A stretch of DNA of 64,000 nucleotides from QQVM01 sp964544885 (lineage in GTDB: Bacteria > Bacteroidota > Bacteroidia > AKYH767-A > 2013-40CM-41-45), in NCBI GenBank assembly GCA_964544885.1, contig CAZJDX010000014.1, positions 22,457 through 86,456 on the forward strand, read 5' to 3'. The notes under the pieces were generated by a model. That model was not told the origin of the DNA and made no database searches. It saw only the letters and a program-made list of their open reading frames with translations. Below, one piece after another: positions 18,803 through 27,545 of this stretch. The translations under genes were made by a program, and so were the position numbers. Positions within the stretch are counted from its first letter, which is position 1; each line of letters begins with the position of its first letter.

Positions 18803-20065
18803 TCAATACAAACTGTTGTATGCCCTGCCATGTCTCCAGGTTTCAACAGCCCTGTACCAGTTACTTTCGTAAACCGGTGATCGAGAAAGCACCAGGTCAT
18901 TATCGGAAAATGGATTATTGACCCTGGTGAACATAAAGTTCAGCGCCAGGGTACTGTTGGGAGTACCATAGATCCAGGTTTCGGTGCTGGAACTTCTGTA
19001 AACGGTATTGGGAACCCCCAACACTATATAAAGCATTCCTCTGTCTGTTCGCCAACCCTCCACAAACGATGTGAAGTACTCATTAGCCTCCTGCACTCTC
19101 GAATAATATTTCCTGATCAGGCTTTTCGATTTCTCCGCATTCCCTCCACGATCCATCCAAAACCTGTCAACAGCCTGTTTAACCGAAGGAATGGCGAGCA
19201 TCTCCTCATATTCTCTTTTTGATGTCAGATACCTCACAGACTCCAGCATCTGAGCCGGAGTCGTTACCTGAGGAAAACTGTTATCAAACCTGAACAAAGT
19301 AAGACCTTGCCTTATAGCTGTATCGACCTGAAAATGATAAAAACCTACAGCAGGAAGCACCAGAAGATCATTATTGTCCAGATCGACCTCAAAGAGACTG
19401 TCACACCGGTAATTGAATCCCTCCCGGTTATCAAAACTGAAAGGTGGAGCAGCCAATGGGAATTCACGATTATAATACTTGCACCAGATCTTTCTTTTCA
19501 GAGTGTCCCTGAAACTGATTCGAATCGGCTCATCGTTTCTGATGTAATTCCTGAAAACCTGTTGATCATTGGTATCAGTAACTTTAAAAAACTGCCTTGA
19601 CTGACTTCCTTCTGTTTCCATAGGAACAAAAAACTCCTGTGAAAAATTTTTATTTCTGTCGGTGAGGATCACACGCAACAAAAAGGTTCCCGGTCCACCT
19701 TTATGAACAAAATTACAGGAGACCGATCTGTACCTTTCCTTCGCCTCCATATCGAATTCAAAATCACAATAGGAGGTATCGATTGGTGTATTGGCTTCGT
19801 AGGAATAAGTTTTTAGCAAGGTCACCCGGAGACCGGCGCGGTACTTGTCGTCCGTTCCGCGGACGAAGAGCAACTCATCCGGTTGAAGCCTCATCGAAAA
19901 TTCGCTCATTGAATCACTGTAGTGGAAAAGAGAGAAATGTGGATGGAACACCTGTTCCTGTGACCGATAAAGAGAATTGAGATTCAGTGTGCTGATATCC
20001 CGTCCGCTGTAACAGGAATGAAGGAGGAACAGCGGTACGATCAGCGTCGGTAACTTTCTCAACAT
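18803..20065 (-). CDS. GWxTD-domain lipoprotein
   Basis: A 420-residue predicted lipoprotein: the N-terminal signal ends in a lipobox (LFLLHSCYS, Cys at about residue 17). The central region is beta-rich. The C-terminal GWxTD domain (about residues 300-420) contains the namesake EGWRTDRGMLYIVLGVPN and then STETWIYG. These proteins are widespread in Bacteroidota and Acidobacteriota, and no biochemical function has been established for the domain to my knowledge. It lies 5 bp after rmuC and 17 bp before rlmB, so translation is probably coupled. An envelope location is supported by the lipobox. Confidence 0.85.
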   Translation of the reverse strand: MLRKLPTLIVPLFLLHSCYSGRDISTLNLNSLYRSQEQVFHPHFSLFHYSDSMSEFSMRLQPDELLFVRGTDDKYRAGLRVTLLKTYSYEANTPIDTSYCDFEFDMEAKERYRSVSCNFVHKGGPGTFLLRVILTDRNKNFSQEFFVPMETEGSQSRQFFKVTDTNDQQVFRNYIRNDEPIRISFRDTLKRKIWCKYYNREFPLAAPPFSFDNREGFNYRCDSLFEVDLDNNDLLVLPAVGFYHFQVDTAIRQGLTLFRFDNSFPQVTTPAQMLESVRYLTSKREYEEMLAIPSVKQAVDRFWMDRGGNAEKSKSLIRKYYSRVQEANEYFTSFVEGWRTDRGMLYIVLGVPNTVYRSSSTETWIYGTPNSTLALNFMFTRVNNPFSDNDLVLSRSPVYESNWYRAVETWRHGRAYNSLY

Positions 20066-20070
20066 ATGCT

Positions 20071-21402
20071 CTAACTGTTTTCTTCCGATCTGCCGACCAG
20101 TTCAGCAGGCAGTTCCCTGGAAGTTTTCGCCCCCAGCTTTTTTATGTCTTCAATGCGTTTCAGGATATTTCCTGATCCGCTGGTGAGTTTATTCATGGCA
20201 TCTGCATAGCCCGATTTTGCCTGATCCATCTTTTTACCCACATCGATCAGGTCATCAACAAAACCTTTGAATTTATCGTAGAGCGCACCGCTGAGCCGTG
20301 CGATCTCCATCGCGTTACGGCTTTGCTTTTCCTGTTTCCAGATAGATGCGATTGTCCGCAGTGTGGCAAGCAGGGTTGAAGGACTGACAATTACAATCTT
20401 TCTGTCCCATGCATAATTAAAGAGTTCAGTGTCCATCTGAACCGCAATTCCGAATGACGATTCAATTGGCATGAAGAGCAATACAAAATCAGGCGTTGTG
20501 AATCCGGGGCTCAGCTGATAATTCTTATCACTCAGACCCTTAATGTGTGCCTTTACGGAACCTACGTGCTCCCATGCAAACTTCTCCCGTTCCTCTTCCG
20601 TGCCCGCGTTAACCATGGACTCGTAGGCTACCAAAGAAACTTTGGAATCTATAATGATCTCCTTCTTGTCAGGAAGGCAAATGATTACATCCGGCTGAAC
20701 CCTGCGGCCTTCCTCGTTCAACGCCCCTACCTGCGTCCTGTATTCCTGATCTTTAACCAAACCGGAACGTTCCAGGATTCTTTCGAGTATCACCTCACCC
20801 CAGTTTCCCTGCTTTTTTGTATCGGACTTAAGAGCTCTTGCAAGATTATTGGCTTCATCCGAAATCTGCTTATTCAGTTCAACAAGATTTTTAATCTCTC
20901 CTTTAAGTGAATTCCTTTCTGCGGCTTCTGCTTTATAGGAAGTATCGATCTTATTCTCAAATTCCTTAATACGCTCCTTCAGTGGATTGAGAATTACATC
21001 CAGGTTATCGCGATTCTGTTCGGTAAATTTTTTACTCTTTTCATCCAGAATCCTGTTAGCAAGATTCTCAAATTCTTTAGTAAATTTTTGTTGAAGATTG
21101 TCGAGTTCAGATTTCTGCTCATTTAATTTTTCATTCAGGAACGTATTCGAAGTCTTCTCATTGGCAAATGCCTGTGTCAGGCTCAGATACTCACTTTGCA
21201 ATTTTTTATAGTCAGTAGTAGTTTCAGCCGCTTTCAATTCAGTAAGCGAGATTCGTTCAGTAAGTGTTGCTTTCTCGGATTCAAGCTGGGATATTCTGCC
21301 CTGCATTTCTTTACCTGAACGCAGAGCGGATACCTTCAGGAAAAGGTAGGCAAGCAAGGCGCCAATCACCAGGCCAGCGGTTAATAAAAGAATCTGTGTC
21401 AT
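20071..21402 (-). CDS. rmuC: DNA recombination protein RmuC homologue
   Basis: A 443-residue RmuC-family protein. It begins with one transmembrane helix (MTQILLLTAGLVIGALLAYLFL), followed by a long coiled coil (about residues 30-180). The RmuC nuclease-like domain carries the family blocks KKQGNWGEVILERILERSGL, RRVQPDVIICLPDKKEIIIDSKVSL and FVLLFMPIESSF, with D, D/S-K residues of the PD-(D/E)xK type. In E. coli the family limits DNA inversions; the protein is inner-membrane anchored with its coiled coil and nuclease domain in the cytoplasm. It is the first gene of a four-gene minus operon. Confidence 0.93.
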   Translation of the reverse strand: MTQILLLTAGLVIGALLAYLFLKVSALRSGKEMQGRISQLESEKATLTERISLTELKAAETTTDYKKLQSEYLSLTQAFANEKTSNTFLNEKLNEQKSELDNLQQKFTKEFENLANRILDEKSKKFTEQNRDNLDVILNPLKERIKEFENKIDTSYKAEAAERNSLKGEIKNLVELNKQISDEANNLARALKSDTKKQGNWGEVILERILERSGLVKDQEYRTQVGALNEEGRRVQPDVIICLPDKKEIIIDSKVSLVAYESMVNAGTEEEREKFAWEHVGSVKAHIKGLSDKNYQLSPGFTTPDFVLLFMPIESSFGIAVQMDTELFNYAWDRKIVIVSPSTLLATLRTIASIWKQEKQSRNAMEIARLSGALYDKFKGFVDDLIDVGKKMDQAKSGYADAMNKLTSGSGNILKRIEDIKKLGAKTSRELPAELVGRSEENS

Positions 21403-21492
21403 TTTTTACGTATTTTGTAAAATTACAAATATTTAACGGAGAAATTGCTCCCTTATCAGACCATTTACGGTTTTCATTTCAAAACAGAAACA

Positions 21493-22593
21493 ATGTACAA
21501 AGTAAACCTTATAATGCTTCTTTTCCTCTTAGTCTTTCAACAGGAACATGCCGCGCAGAATTCTTACAAAATAAACATCCCGGAGCCTTCATCCAGACTG
21601 AGTTCCGGAATATATTATTTTCATTCCGTTCTGGATAAAAGAATAAAGAATAAGGATAGCGGGAGCCTGATCAATAAAAACGGTGAAAAGGTTCCGGTTG
21701 AATTTGAAGAAGGGATTGGAAAGGCACTGCTTGGCTATGTTCAGCAACGTGTACCGGGTGAAAATGCCTACATTCCTTTGATCCTGGTGGTCGACCAGCT
21801 TCATTTTACCGATGCAGGCAACCTCAAAAAACACACACTCACACTGAATATAAAAATATCCATCATGCGAATACTGGAAGACAAGGAATTCATCTTACTG
21901 GAATCCAGCGGGAATCCCAGTTATATTTCGCAGGGATATACAGCGGGTCTTGCGGAGAAACTCATACAGCAATCACTTGATCCGTTTTTAAAAGGTTTCG
22001 ATGATTATGTGAGAGACAATTCCGGCCAGCAGGTATTTTGCAACAGGACCGAAATTGAATTTGTCTATGACAAGTCCTTTACAGACTATACAAATTATGA
22101 CACGATTCGCTGGGATCCGTCTTACAAACTGAAATGGGAAGATTTCCAGGGTAAAGCAGATCCAACTTCTTCTTTTTCCGCACAAAGCAATTGCATGTTC
22201 TCCTTCCGTTCAGGCATTGATTATAAAGATGGTGTCATGAAACTTTCCCTGTTTCTTTATCCATGCTTTACCAAAAAAGCAAGCTGGGTTGTTCCGGAGA
22301 ACAAACAGGAGTCCCTGCTGGCACATGAACAGCTGCATTTTGATATTTGCGAATTATACATCAGGAAACTACGAAAAACGATTACGGGGATGGAGCTGTC
22401 TGTCCTTGATCCGGGTAAGGAGATCCAGGATGAGTTCGAAAAGGCATGGAAAGATTATCAGTCCGCACAGAGTCAATACGACCGTGAAACCAGACATGGC
22501 TTAATAAGGGATCAGCAGGAATCCTGGGTTGAAAAGGTCAAAAAGGATTTGGAAGGGTTGGAAGAATTCGCTACGCAAGCTGCGATGGAATAA
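21493..22593 (+). CDS. Secreted DUF922-like putative zinc protease
   Basis: I start at the ATG at 21493 (366 residues), which begins a signal peptide (MYKVNLIMLLFLLVFQQEHAAQ); the frame opens earlier at 21445 but that would mask the signal. The C-terminal half has LKWEDFQGKAD, a Trp-rich strand region, and LLAHEQLHFDICELY, giving an HExxH metal-binding motif near residue 278, as in DUF922 secreted metalloproteases. The N-terminal half (about residues 20-190) is unassigned. A periplasmic zinc peptidase is the likely role, but the third ligand was not identified. It is divergent from rmuC, and convergent with the TonB-C-like gene 29 bp downstream. Confidence 0.75.
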   Translation: MYKVNLIMLLFLLVFQQEHAAQNSYKINIPEPSSRLSSGIYYFHSVLDKRIKNKDSGSLINKNGEKVPVEFEEGIGKALLGYVQQRVPGENAYIPLILVVDQLHFTDAGNLKKHTLTLNIKISIMRILEDKEFILLESSGNPSYISQGYTAGLAEKLIQQSLDPFLKGFDDYVRDNSGQQVFCNRTEIEFVYDKSFTDYTNYDTIRWDPSYKLKWEDFQGKADPTSSFSAQSNCMFSFRSGIDYKDGVMKLSLFLYPCFTKKASWVVPENKQESLLAHEQLHFDICELYIRKLRKTITGMELSVLDPGKEIQDEFEKAWKDYQSAQSQYDRETRHGLIRDQQESWVEKVKKDLEGLEEFATQAAME

Positions 22594-22622
22594 CATGGTT
22601 ACGGAAAGAAACAGTCCTTCTT

Positions 22623-23177
22623 TCAGAACACGATGATGATATAGCCTTTTTGTTCAAGAGGCGCAGTAGGTACATTGTTGAAGATAGCGCTTTCCGCCGC
22701 TTGTTTTGCTTTTGTTTTCAGATATTCACTGTCGGTTGTTGTACCTGCTCCACCGGGAACCGCTTTAATAACATGGCCGTATTTGTCAATGCTTATATTC
22801 ACTACGACCGTTCCCTTCTCCAGGGTCAGGTTATCAATTCGCGGAGCTTTCGTGATGTTCCTGTCTGCTACCTTATATCTTACCAGATAGGAACCTGAAT
22901 TGATCTGCTTCTCCCCTGCCTCTTTAGGGATTGCACCTGCGGATTCCAGAGACTTTCCTGAAGTTAAAACTTCAGCTTCGGCAAAATTTATTGAATAAAT
23001 TTCAGACACATTCAATTTCATTGTATTGCCCTTATACAAAAATTCAACTTGTCCATCCTTTAATGACTTGACGTTACCGTTCATCTTTTCACCGGACCTG
23101 AGCGTAAGCAGGTGCTGAGAAAAAACCTGAAACGTCATACACAGACTTAAGAACAGAACTGAGAGATGCTTTATCAT
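22623..23177 (-). CDS. Secreted protein with TonB C-terminal-like domain
   Basis: A start at 23177 gives 184 residues with a clear signal peptide (MIKHLSVLFLSLCMTFQVFS); the open frame extends to 23273, but that leader is unlike a coding start. After the signal is a short beta domain (LLTLRSGEKMNGNVKSLKDG ... VSEIYSINF, residues about 22-65), then a C-terminal TonB-like domain (GTVVVNISIDKYGHVIKAVPG, then LKTKAKQAAESAIFN and KGYIIIVF). In Bacteroidota such domains occur both in true TonB proteins and in stand-alone periplasmic proteins. There is no inner-membrane anchor, so it is probably not an energy-transducing TonB. Confidence 0.75.
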   Translation of the reverse strand: MIKHLSVLFLSLCMTFQVFSQHLLTLRSGEKMNGNVKSLKDGQVEFLYKGNTMKLNVSEIYSINFAEAEVLTSGKSLESAGAIPKEAGEKQINSGSYLVRYKVADRNITKAPRIDNLTLEKGTVVVNISIDKYGHVIKAVPGGAGTTTDSEYLKTKAKQAAESAIFNNVPTAPLEQKGYIIIVF

Positions 23178-23337
23178 AAGTACTATTTTCCCATAAAAGT
23201 ACTTTCTCAAATTCAGATTCACCATGAAGACCGGGATAATTTTCAACAGCCCTGCATCTTCCGGTTTAGCCACTTTTTTATTGATAGGCAGGGCCTGAAA
23301 GAGGTGTGCAGGGCTGCCCTTAAAATGGGATAAATAG

Positions 23338-23345
23338 TATCTTTG
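23338..23345 (+). promoter_or_regulatory. Bacteroidota -7 box (TATCTTTG) before ABC exporter
   Basis: TATCTTTG matches the Bacteroidota sigma-ABfr -7 consensus TAnnTTTG and sits 26 bp before the ABC exporter ATG at 23372. No good -33 TTTG lies at the expected distance, so the call rests on the -7 box and its position. Confidence 0.45.
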
Positions 23346-23371
23346 GGCTGCCGGTCAATCCCGGATTTTTT

Positions 23372-25147
23372 ATGAATCTCCTTTATACTTATGTAAAGAA
23401 CTACAAAAGCACAGTAGCTCTTGCACTGATTCTGGCTGCCATCAACCAATGTTTCTCACTGATGGACCCGCTTATCGCCGGGCTTATGATGGACCGGTTC
23501 GGGGTACATATCAGTGATTATCAGAATGACCAGGCACGTAATTTCATAGGCGATATCACCTTATTGTTACTGGCTTCCATGGGCGTTGCCATGGTATCGC
23601 GCATTGCGAAAAATTTCCAGGATTATTTTACCAGTGTAATTGTACAGAAATCGGGGGCTCAAATGTACAGCGATGGTATCAGGCACTCACTGGAACTTCC
23701 CTATCAGGTCTTTGAAGATCAGCGAAGCGGAGAGACACTGGGGAAACTTCAAAAGGTCCGCAGCGATTCCGAAAAATTCATTCAGGCCTTTATCGGAGTG
23801 GTATTTCAAACCCTTGTAGGACTGATCTTCGTACTTTGGTATGCATTTTCAGTGCATTGGATGATTGCTCCGGTATTTTTACTGACCGTCCCCTTACTGG
23901 CGATTATCAGCAGTTTATTGAGCCGGAATATTAAAAAGATCTCAAAAGTTATTTTAAAAGAAACCACCTCACTGGCTGGCGCTACCACGGAGTCCTTGAG
24001 AAATATTGAACTTGTTAAAAGCCTTGGCCTGGCAAAACAGGAAATCAACAGGCTGAACTCCACTACCGGGAAGATCCTGAAACTTGAACTTAAAAAAGTG
24101 AGGTTTGTCAGAAGTCTTAGTTTCGTCCAGGGTACGACGGTAAATTTTTTAAGAACGGTTTTCATTTTTGTCCTTTATTATCTGGTCTTCAAGGACCAGA
24201 TCACACCGGGTAAATTAATGACACTGATGTTTTACAGCTTTTTCATTTTCGGTCCTTTGCAGGAAATGGGGAATGTAATTGCGATCTACCGTGAGGCACA
24301 GGCATCACTGGCCAATTTCAAGGAAATTCTTGACACACCGGTAGAGGCAAATCCTGTCAAACCGGCTTCTACCGGTGTCATTACCGGATTACGTTTTGAG
24401 AATGTGAGTTTCAGGCATCCAAGTTCTTCTCAGAATGCAGTAGAAGATATCAGCTTTCAGGCAAAGACAGGAGACAGTATAGCTTTTATTGGACCTTCAG
24501 GTTCAGGAAAAACTACCCTGGTAAAATTGCTGGTGGGTTTGTACAATCCCGAAAAGGGTAAAATATATTACAATGAAGTACCATCCGGAGAGATTGAGAA
24601 GGACGAATTAAGAAAACAGATTGGTTTCGTAACCCAGGACACTCAGCTTTTCAGCGGTACGATACGTGAAAATCTCTTGTTCGTCAATCCCGAAGCTACT
24701 GATGAACAGTGTCATGATGTATTGCAGAAAGCCGCCTGTCAGAGTTTACTGAGAAGAGCCGATAAAGGACTTGATTCGGTAATAGGAGAAGGAGGCGTAA
24801 AGGTTTCGGGTGGAGAAAAGCAAAGACTTTCCATCGCCAGAGCCTTACTCCGCAATCCAAATCTTATTGTGTTTGATGAAGCCACCTCCGCGCTAGATTC
24901 CATCACTGAGGAAGAAATTACCGGAACCATACGCCAGCTTTCCGAACAGAAAAAACACATTACTTTTATGATTGCTCACCGTCTGAGTACAATTATGCAC
25001 GCGGATAAGATTTTCGTTCTTGAACAGGGACGAATAGTCGAGTCAGGTTCTCATCGTGAGTTAGTTGAGGCCAAAGGATTGTATTATGCTATGTGGAGAC
25101 AACAAATTGGCGAGCGCAAACGTATAACGGAAACTGAAATGATCTGA
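23372..25147 (+). CDS. ABC exporter, fused permease and ATPase
   Basis: A 591-residue half-transporter. The N-terminal ABC_membrane domain has about six helices (residues 10-320). The nucleotide-binding domain shows Walker A GPSGSGKTT, Q-loop VTQDTQLFSG, signature VSGGEKQRLSIARALL, Walker B LIVFDEATSALD and the H-loop IAHRLST. It belongs to the MsbA/MdlB-like type I exporters (DPL family) and works as a homo- or heterodimer in the inner membrane; the substrate is unknown. It is followed 31 bp later by a NUDIX hydrolase on the same strand and preceded by a good -7 promoter box. Confidence 0.93.
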   Translation: MNLLYTYVKNYKSTVALALILAAINQCFSLMDPLIAGLMMDRFGVHISDYQNDQARNFIGDITLLLLASMGVAMVSRIAKNFQDYFTSVIVQKSGAQMYSDGIRHSLELPYQVFEDQRSGETLGKLQKVRSDSEKFIQAFIGVVFQTLVGLIFVLWYAFSVHWMIAPVFLLTVPLLAIISSLLSRNIKKISKVILKETTSLAGATTESLRNIELVKSLGLAKQEINRLNSTTGKILKLELKKVRFVRSLSFVQGTTVNFLRTVFIFVLYYLVFKDQITPGKLMTLMFYSFFIFGPLQEMGNVIAIYREAQASLANFKEILDTPVEANPVKPASTGVITGLRFENVSFRHPSSSQNAVEDISFQAKTGDSIAFIGPSGSGKTTLVKLLVGLYNPEKGKIYYNEVPSGEIEKDELRKQIGFVTQDTQLFSGTIRENLLFVNPEATDEQCHDVLQKAACQSLLRRADKGLDSVIGEGGVKVSGGEKQRLSIARALLRNPNLIVFDEATSALDSITEEEITGTIRQLSEQKKHITFMIAHRLSTIMHADKIFVLEQGRIVESGSHRELVEAKGLYYAMWRQQIGERKRITETEMI

Positions 25148-25178
25148 ATGAAAAAGATCTGTCAGAAGCCTAACGGAC

Positions 25179-25814
25179 ATGTTACAGGAATTAAGCAGAT
25201 CCTTGAAGCACCGGCTCGGACTCCCCTTACCAGGAACTGAAGCTCAGTTCCGGATGGCTCATGTCGAAAGGCAACTAAACCTCTTAAGGTATAAAACACC
25301 GGAGAATGCCCGGTTGAGCGGGGTCATGATTCTGCTTTTTGAATCGGAAGGGCGGATAAAAGTTCCACTGATCCTCAGACCTGTTGATTCGGGAATCCAT
25401 AGCGGTCAGGTATCATTACCCGGCGGCAGACAGGAACCGGAGGATGCCGATCTGCGGATCACAGCCTTACGCGAAACGCAGGAGGAGATTGGTATCAGCG
25501 CAAGTGATGTCGATGTGATTGGTAAACTTACCCATCTCTATATCCCCACCAGCAATTTTTTAGTTCATCCATATATTGGCATTCTTGAAAAGGACGCGCA
25601 TTTCAACGCGGAAGAAAAAGAAGTGGTCAGGATCATTTCCATGGATCTGGAAAGCCTGATGGATGAGAGAACGGTGAAAGAAAAAATGATGAAGCTCAGC
25701 ACCGGACAGTCAATCAACACTCCTTGTTTCAGTATAGAAGGAGAAATGGTTTGGGGAGCAACAGCAATGATACTTAGCGAATTAAAATCACTGCTTTACG
25801 AAATAGGCTGGTGA
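25179..25814 (+). CDS. NUDIX hydrolase, probable CoA pyrophosphatase (NudL-like)
   Basis: A 211-residue NUDIX protein. The NUDIX box is LPGGRQEPEDADLRITALRE followed by TQEEIGIS, and it is preceded by HSGQVSLPGG, the extra signature of the CoA-pyrophosphatase (PCD1/NudL) subgroup. It would hydrolyse coenzyme A or acyl-CoA to 3',5'-ADP and 4'-phosphopantetheine using Mg or Mn bound by the box glutamates. It sits 31 bp after the ABC exporter gene. It converges with citrate synthase over a 52-bp spacer without a clear terminator. Confidence 0.88.
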   Translation: MLQELSRSLKHRLGLPLPGTEAQFRMAHVERQLNLLRYKTPENARLSGVMILLFESEGRIKVPLILRPVDSGIHSGQVSLPGGRQEPEDADLRITALRETQEEIGISASDVDVIGKLTHLYIPTSNFLVHPYIGILEKDAHFNAEEKEVVRIISMDLESLMDERTVKEKMMKLSTGQSINTPCFSIEGEMVWGATAMILSELKSLLYEIGW

Positions 25815-25866
25815 TGTTCAATGCATAAGCCATCAGCCTTTTCGGTAATCAAGTAAGAGAAAGCCC

Positions 25867-27186
25867 TCAGGCATTCACTTTCATTGCCTGCATTTTCATC
25901 CATTCCGTTGTGACGGAACCCGGTCTTTCTATAGGATGGCCCAGGGCGCGATCCCAAAGCAGGGAAGACAGTACCCCAAGAGCGCGGCTCACGCCGAAGA
26001 GTACTGTATAGAAATCATATTCCTTCATACCATAGTGCAATAAAAGCGCACCGCTGTGTGCATCCACATTCGGCCATGGGTTCTTTATCTTTTTGATCCC
26101 TGAAAGTATCGGAGGCACCACTTCATAAAGCATATGAACGATCCGGCAGTTTACATCGTCAGGCATACACTTTTTCGCAAACTCCATCTGTGCAATGAAT
26201 CTCGGATCGGTCTTCCTCAACACGGCATGGCCATATCCGGGAATCACCTTTCCTTCATTGATGGTTTTCATCACGTAATCATGTACCTGCTCTTTGGTAG
26301 GAAGATCTCCGTCATGATAATCACGAAGATCCGAAATCCACCTCGTCACCTCCTGATTCGCCAGGCCATGAAGAGGGCCTGCAAGCCCGTTCATTCCGGC
26401 TGCGAAAGAAAGATAAGCGTCACTGAGTGCCGAACCAACGAGGTGAGTCGCATGTGCTGATACGTTTCCTCCTTCATGATCCACGTGGATGGTCTGATAC
26501 AGACGCATCAATCGCTTCATATCATAGTCATCGTAACCAAGCATGTGAGCGAAGTTAGCCGCCCAGTCAAGCTTTGGATCAGGTTCGATATGAACTTCAT
26601 TCTTATACATCCGGCGATAGATATAGGCAGCAATCCTCGGCAGACGTGCGATAAGATTCATGATGTCCTCATACATGGGATCCCAGTAGTCTTTTTTATT
26701 GAGTCCCTTGCGATAAGAATCTGCGAAGACCGATTCCTTCTGCATGGCCATCACGGCCATACTGAACTGTGTCATTGGATGCGTGTTGACCGGCAGGGTG
26801 TCAAGCATATCAAATACATACTTCGGAACATTACTCCGGCGAGCCCATGCATTGCTGACATAATGCACATCCTCCTCACTTGGCAATTCGCCAATGAGCA
26901 TGAGGTAAAATATACCTTCCGGCAGAGGTTCTGTGTCTCCTGTCGCTTTCGGAAGTTTCTCCCTGAGTTCCGGAATGGAATAACCGCGGAAGCGGATCCC
27001 TTCTTCAGGATCAAGTTTGCTGGTTTCGGTAACCATACCAATCATACCCTTCATTCCACTATAGACCTGTTCGATAGTATATTGACCTATGACCCGTGAT
27101 CCATTTTCCCTGATGAACTCTTTCAGGTCTGCGGCCATCGGAAGTGCTACTTGCGCGAATTTCTCTTTTAGTCTGTCGGTTTTCAA
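25867..27186 (-). CDS. gltA: Citrate synthase
   Basis: A 439-residue citrate synthase. Visible family signatures are THPMTQFSMAVMAMQ, the oxaloacetate-binding VDHEGGNVSAHATHLVGSAL (with catalytic-site His), GYGHAVLRKTDPR (second active-site His and Arg), DAHSGALLLHYGM and RALGVLSSLLWDRALG. It condenses acetyl-CoA and oxaloacetate at the entry of the TCA cycle, the sink for acetyl-CoA from the beta-oxidation genes. It is the last gene of an eno / small membrane protein / gltA minus-strand group, 48 bp after the small gene. Confidence 0.96.
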   Translation of the reverse strand: MKTDRLKEKFAQVALPMAADLKEFIRENGSRVIGQYTIEQVYSGMKGMIGMVTETSKLDPEEGIRFRGYSIPELREKLPKATGDTEPLPEGIFYLMLIGELPSEEDVHYVSNAWARRSNVPKYVFDMLDTLPVNTHPMTQFSMAVMAMQKESVFADSYRKGLNKKDYWDPMYEDIMNLIARLPRIAAYIYRRMYKNEVHIEPDPKLDWAANFAHMLGYDDYDMKRLMRLYQTIHVDHEGGNVSAHATHLVGSALSDAYLSFAAGMNGLAGPLHGLANQEVTRWISDLRDYHDGDLPTKEQVHDYVMKTINEGKVIPGYGHAVLRKTDPRFIAQMEFAKKCMPDDVNCRIVHMLYEVVPPILSGIKKIKNPWPNVDAHSGALLLHYGMKEYDFYTVLFGVSRALGVLSSLLWDRALGHPIERPGSVTTEWMKMQAMKVNA

Positions 27187-27234
27187 GCTGGCTTTGATTA
27201 AATTCTTTTGATTAAATATTACAATGTTCCTGTC

Positions 27235-27507
27235 TTAACGGTTACCTGGTCTGTATGTCTTGTTCTTCTCCTGATTCATCTCCTTATTGTCGGAAACCAC
27301 ATTCAACTCAGGGAATACGAGGATAAGACTTATCAGGAAGGAGATGATGAGGATCACCCAAACAATCTGGCCTCCGATCTTCTTCAATCTGGACCGGGAA
27401 AAAAACGAGGCTTTTTTCTTTTTCCTTATTCTTTTCCTGAGCCTGCCGCTTCTGGGAGAAATTGAATACTCTCCTGAAGCGAGTTTATCCATCATATCCT
27501 GATCCAT
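27235..27507 (-). CDS. Small basic single-pass membrane protein
   Basis: A 90-residue protein with a very basic N-terminal half (RLRKRIRKKKKASFFSRSRLKK), one hydrophobic helix (about residues 47-67: IVWVILIISFLISLILVF) and a short polar C-terminal tail. By the positive-inside rule the basic half is cytoplasmic. I do not recognise a family; it lacks the leucine-zipper coiled coil expected of FtsB/DivIC, which sits next to eno in some bacteria. It lies 38 bp after enolase and 48 bp before citrate synthase, on the same strand, so it is probably cotranscribed. Start, size and codon use look like a real gene. Confidence 0.6.
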   Translation of the reverse strand: MDQDMMDKLASGEYSISPRSGRLRKRIRKKKKASFFSRSRLKKIGGQIVWVILIISFLISLILVFPELNVVSDNKEMNQEKNKTYRPGNR

Positions 27508-27545
27508 AGCAATCCTAACAGGTAAAGCAGTCCTTTGTTTTCAAA

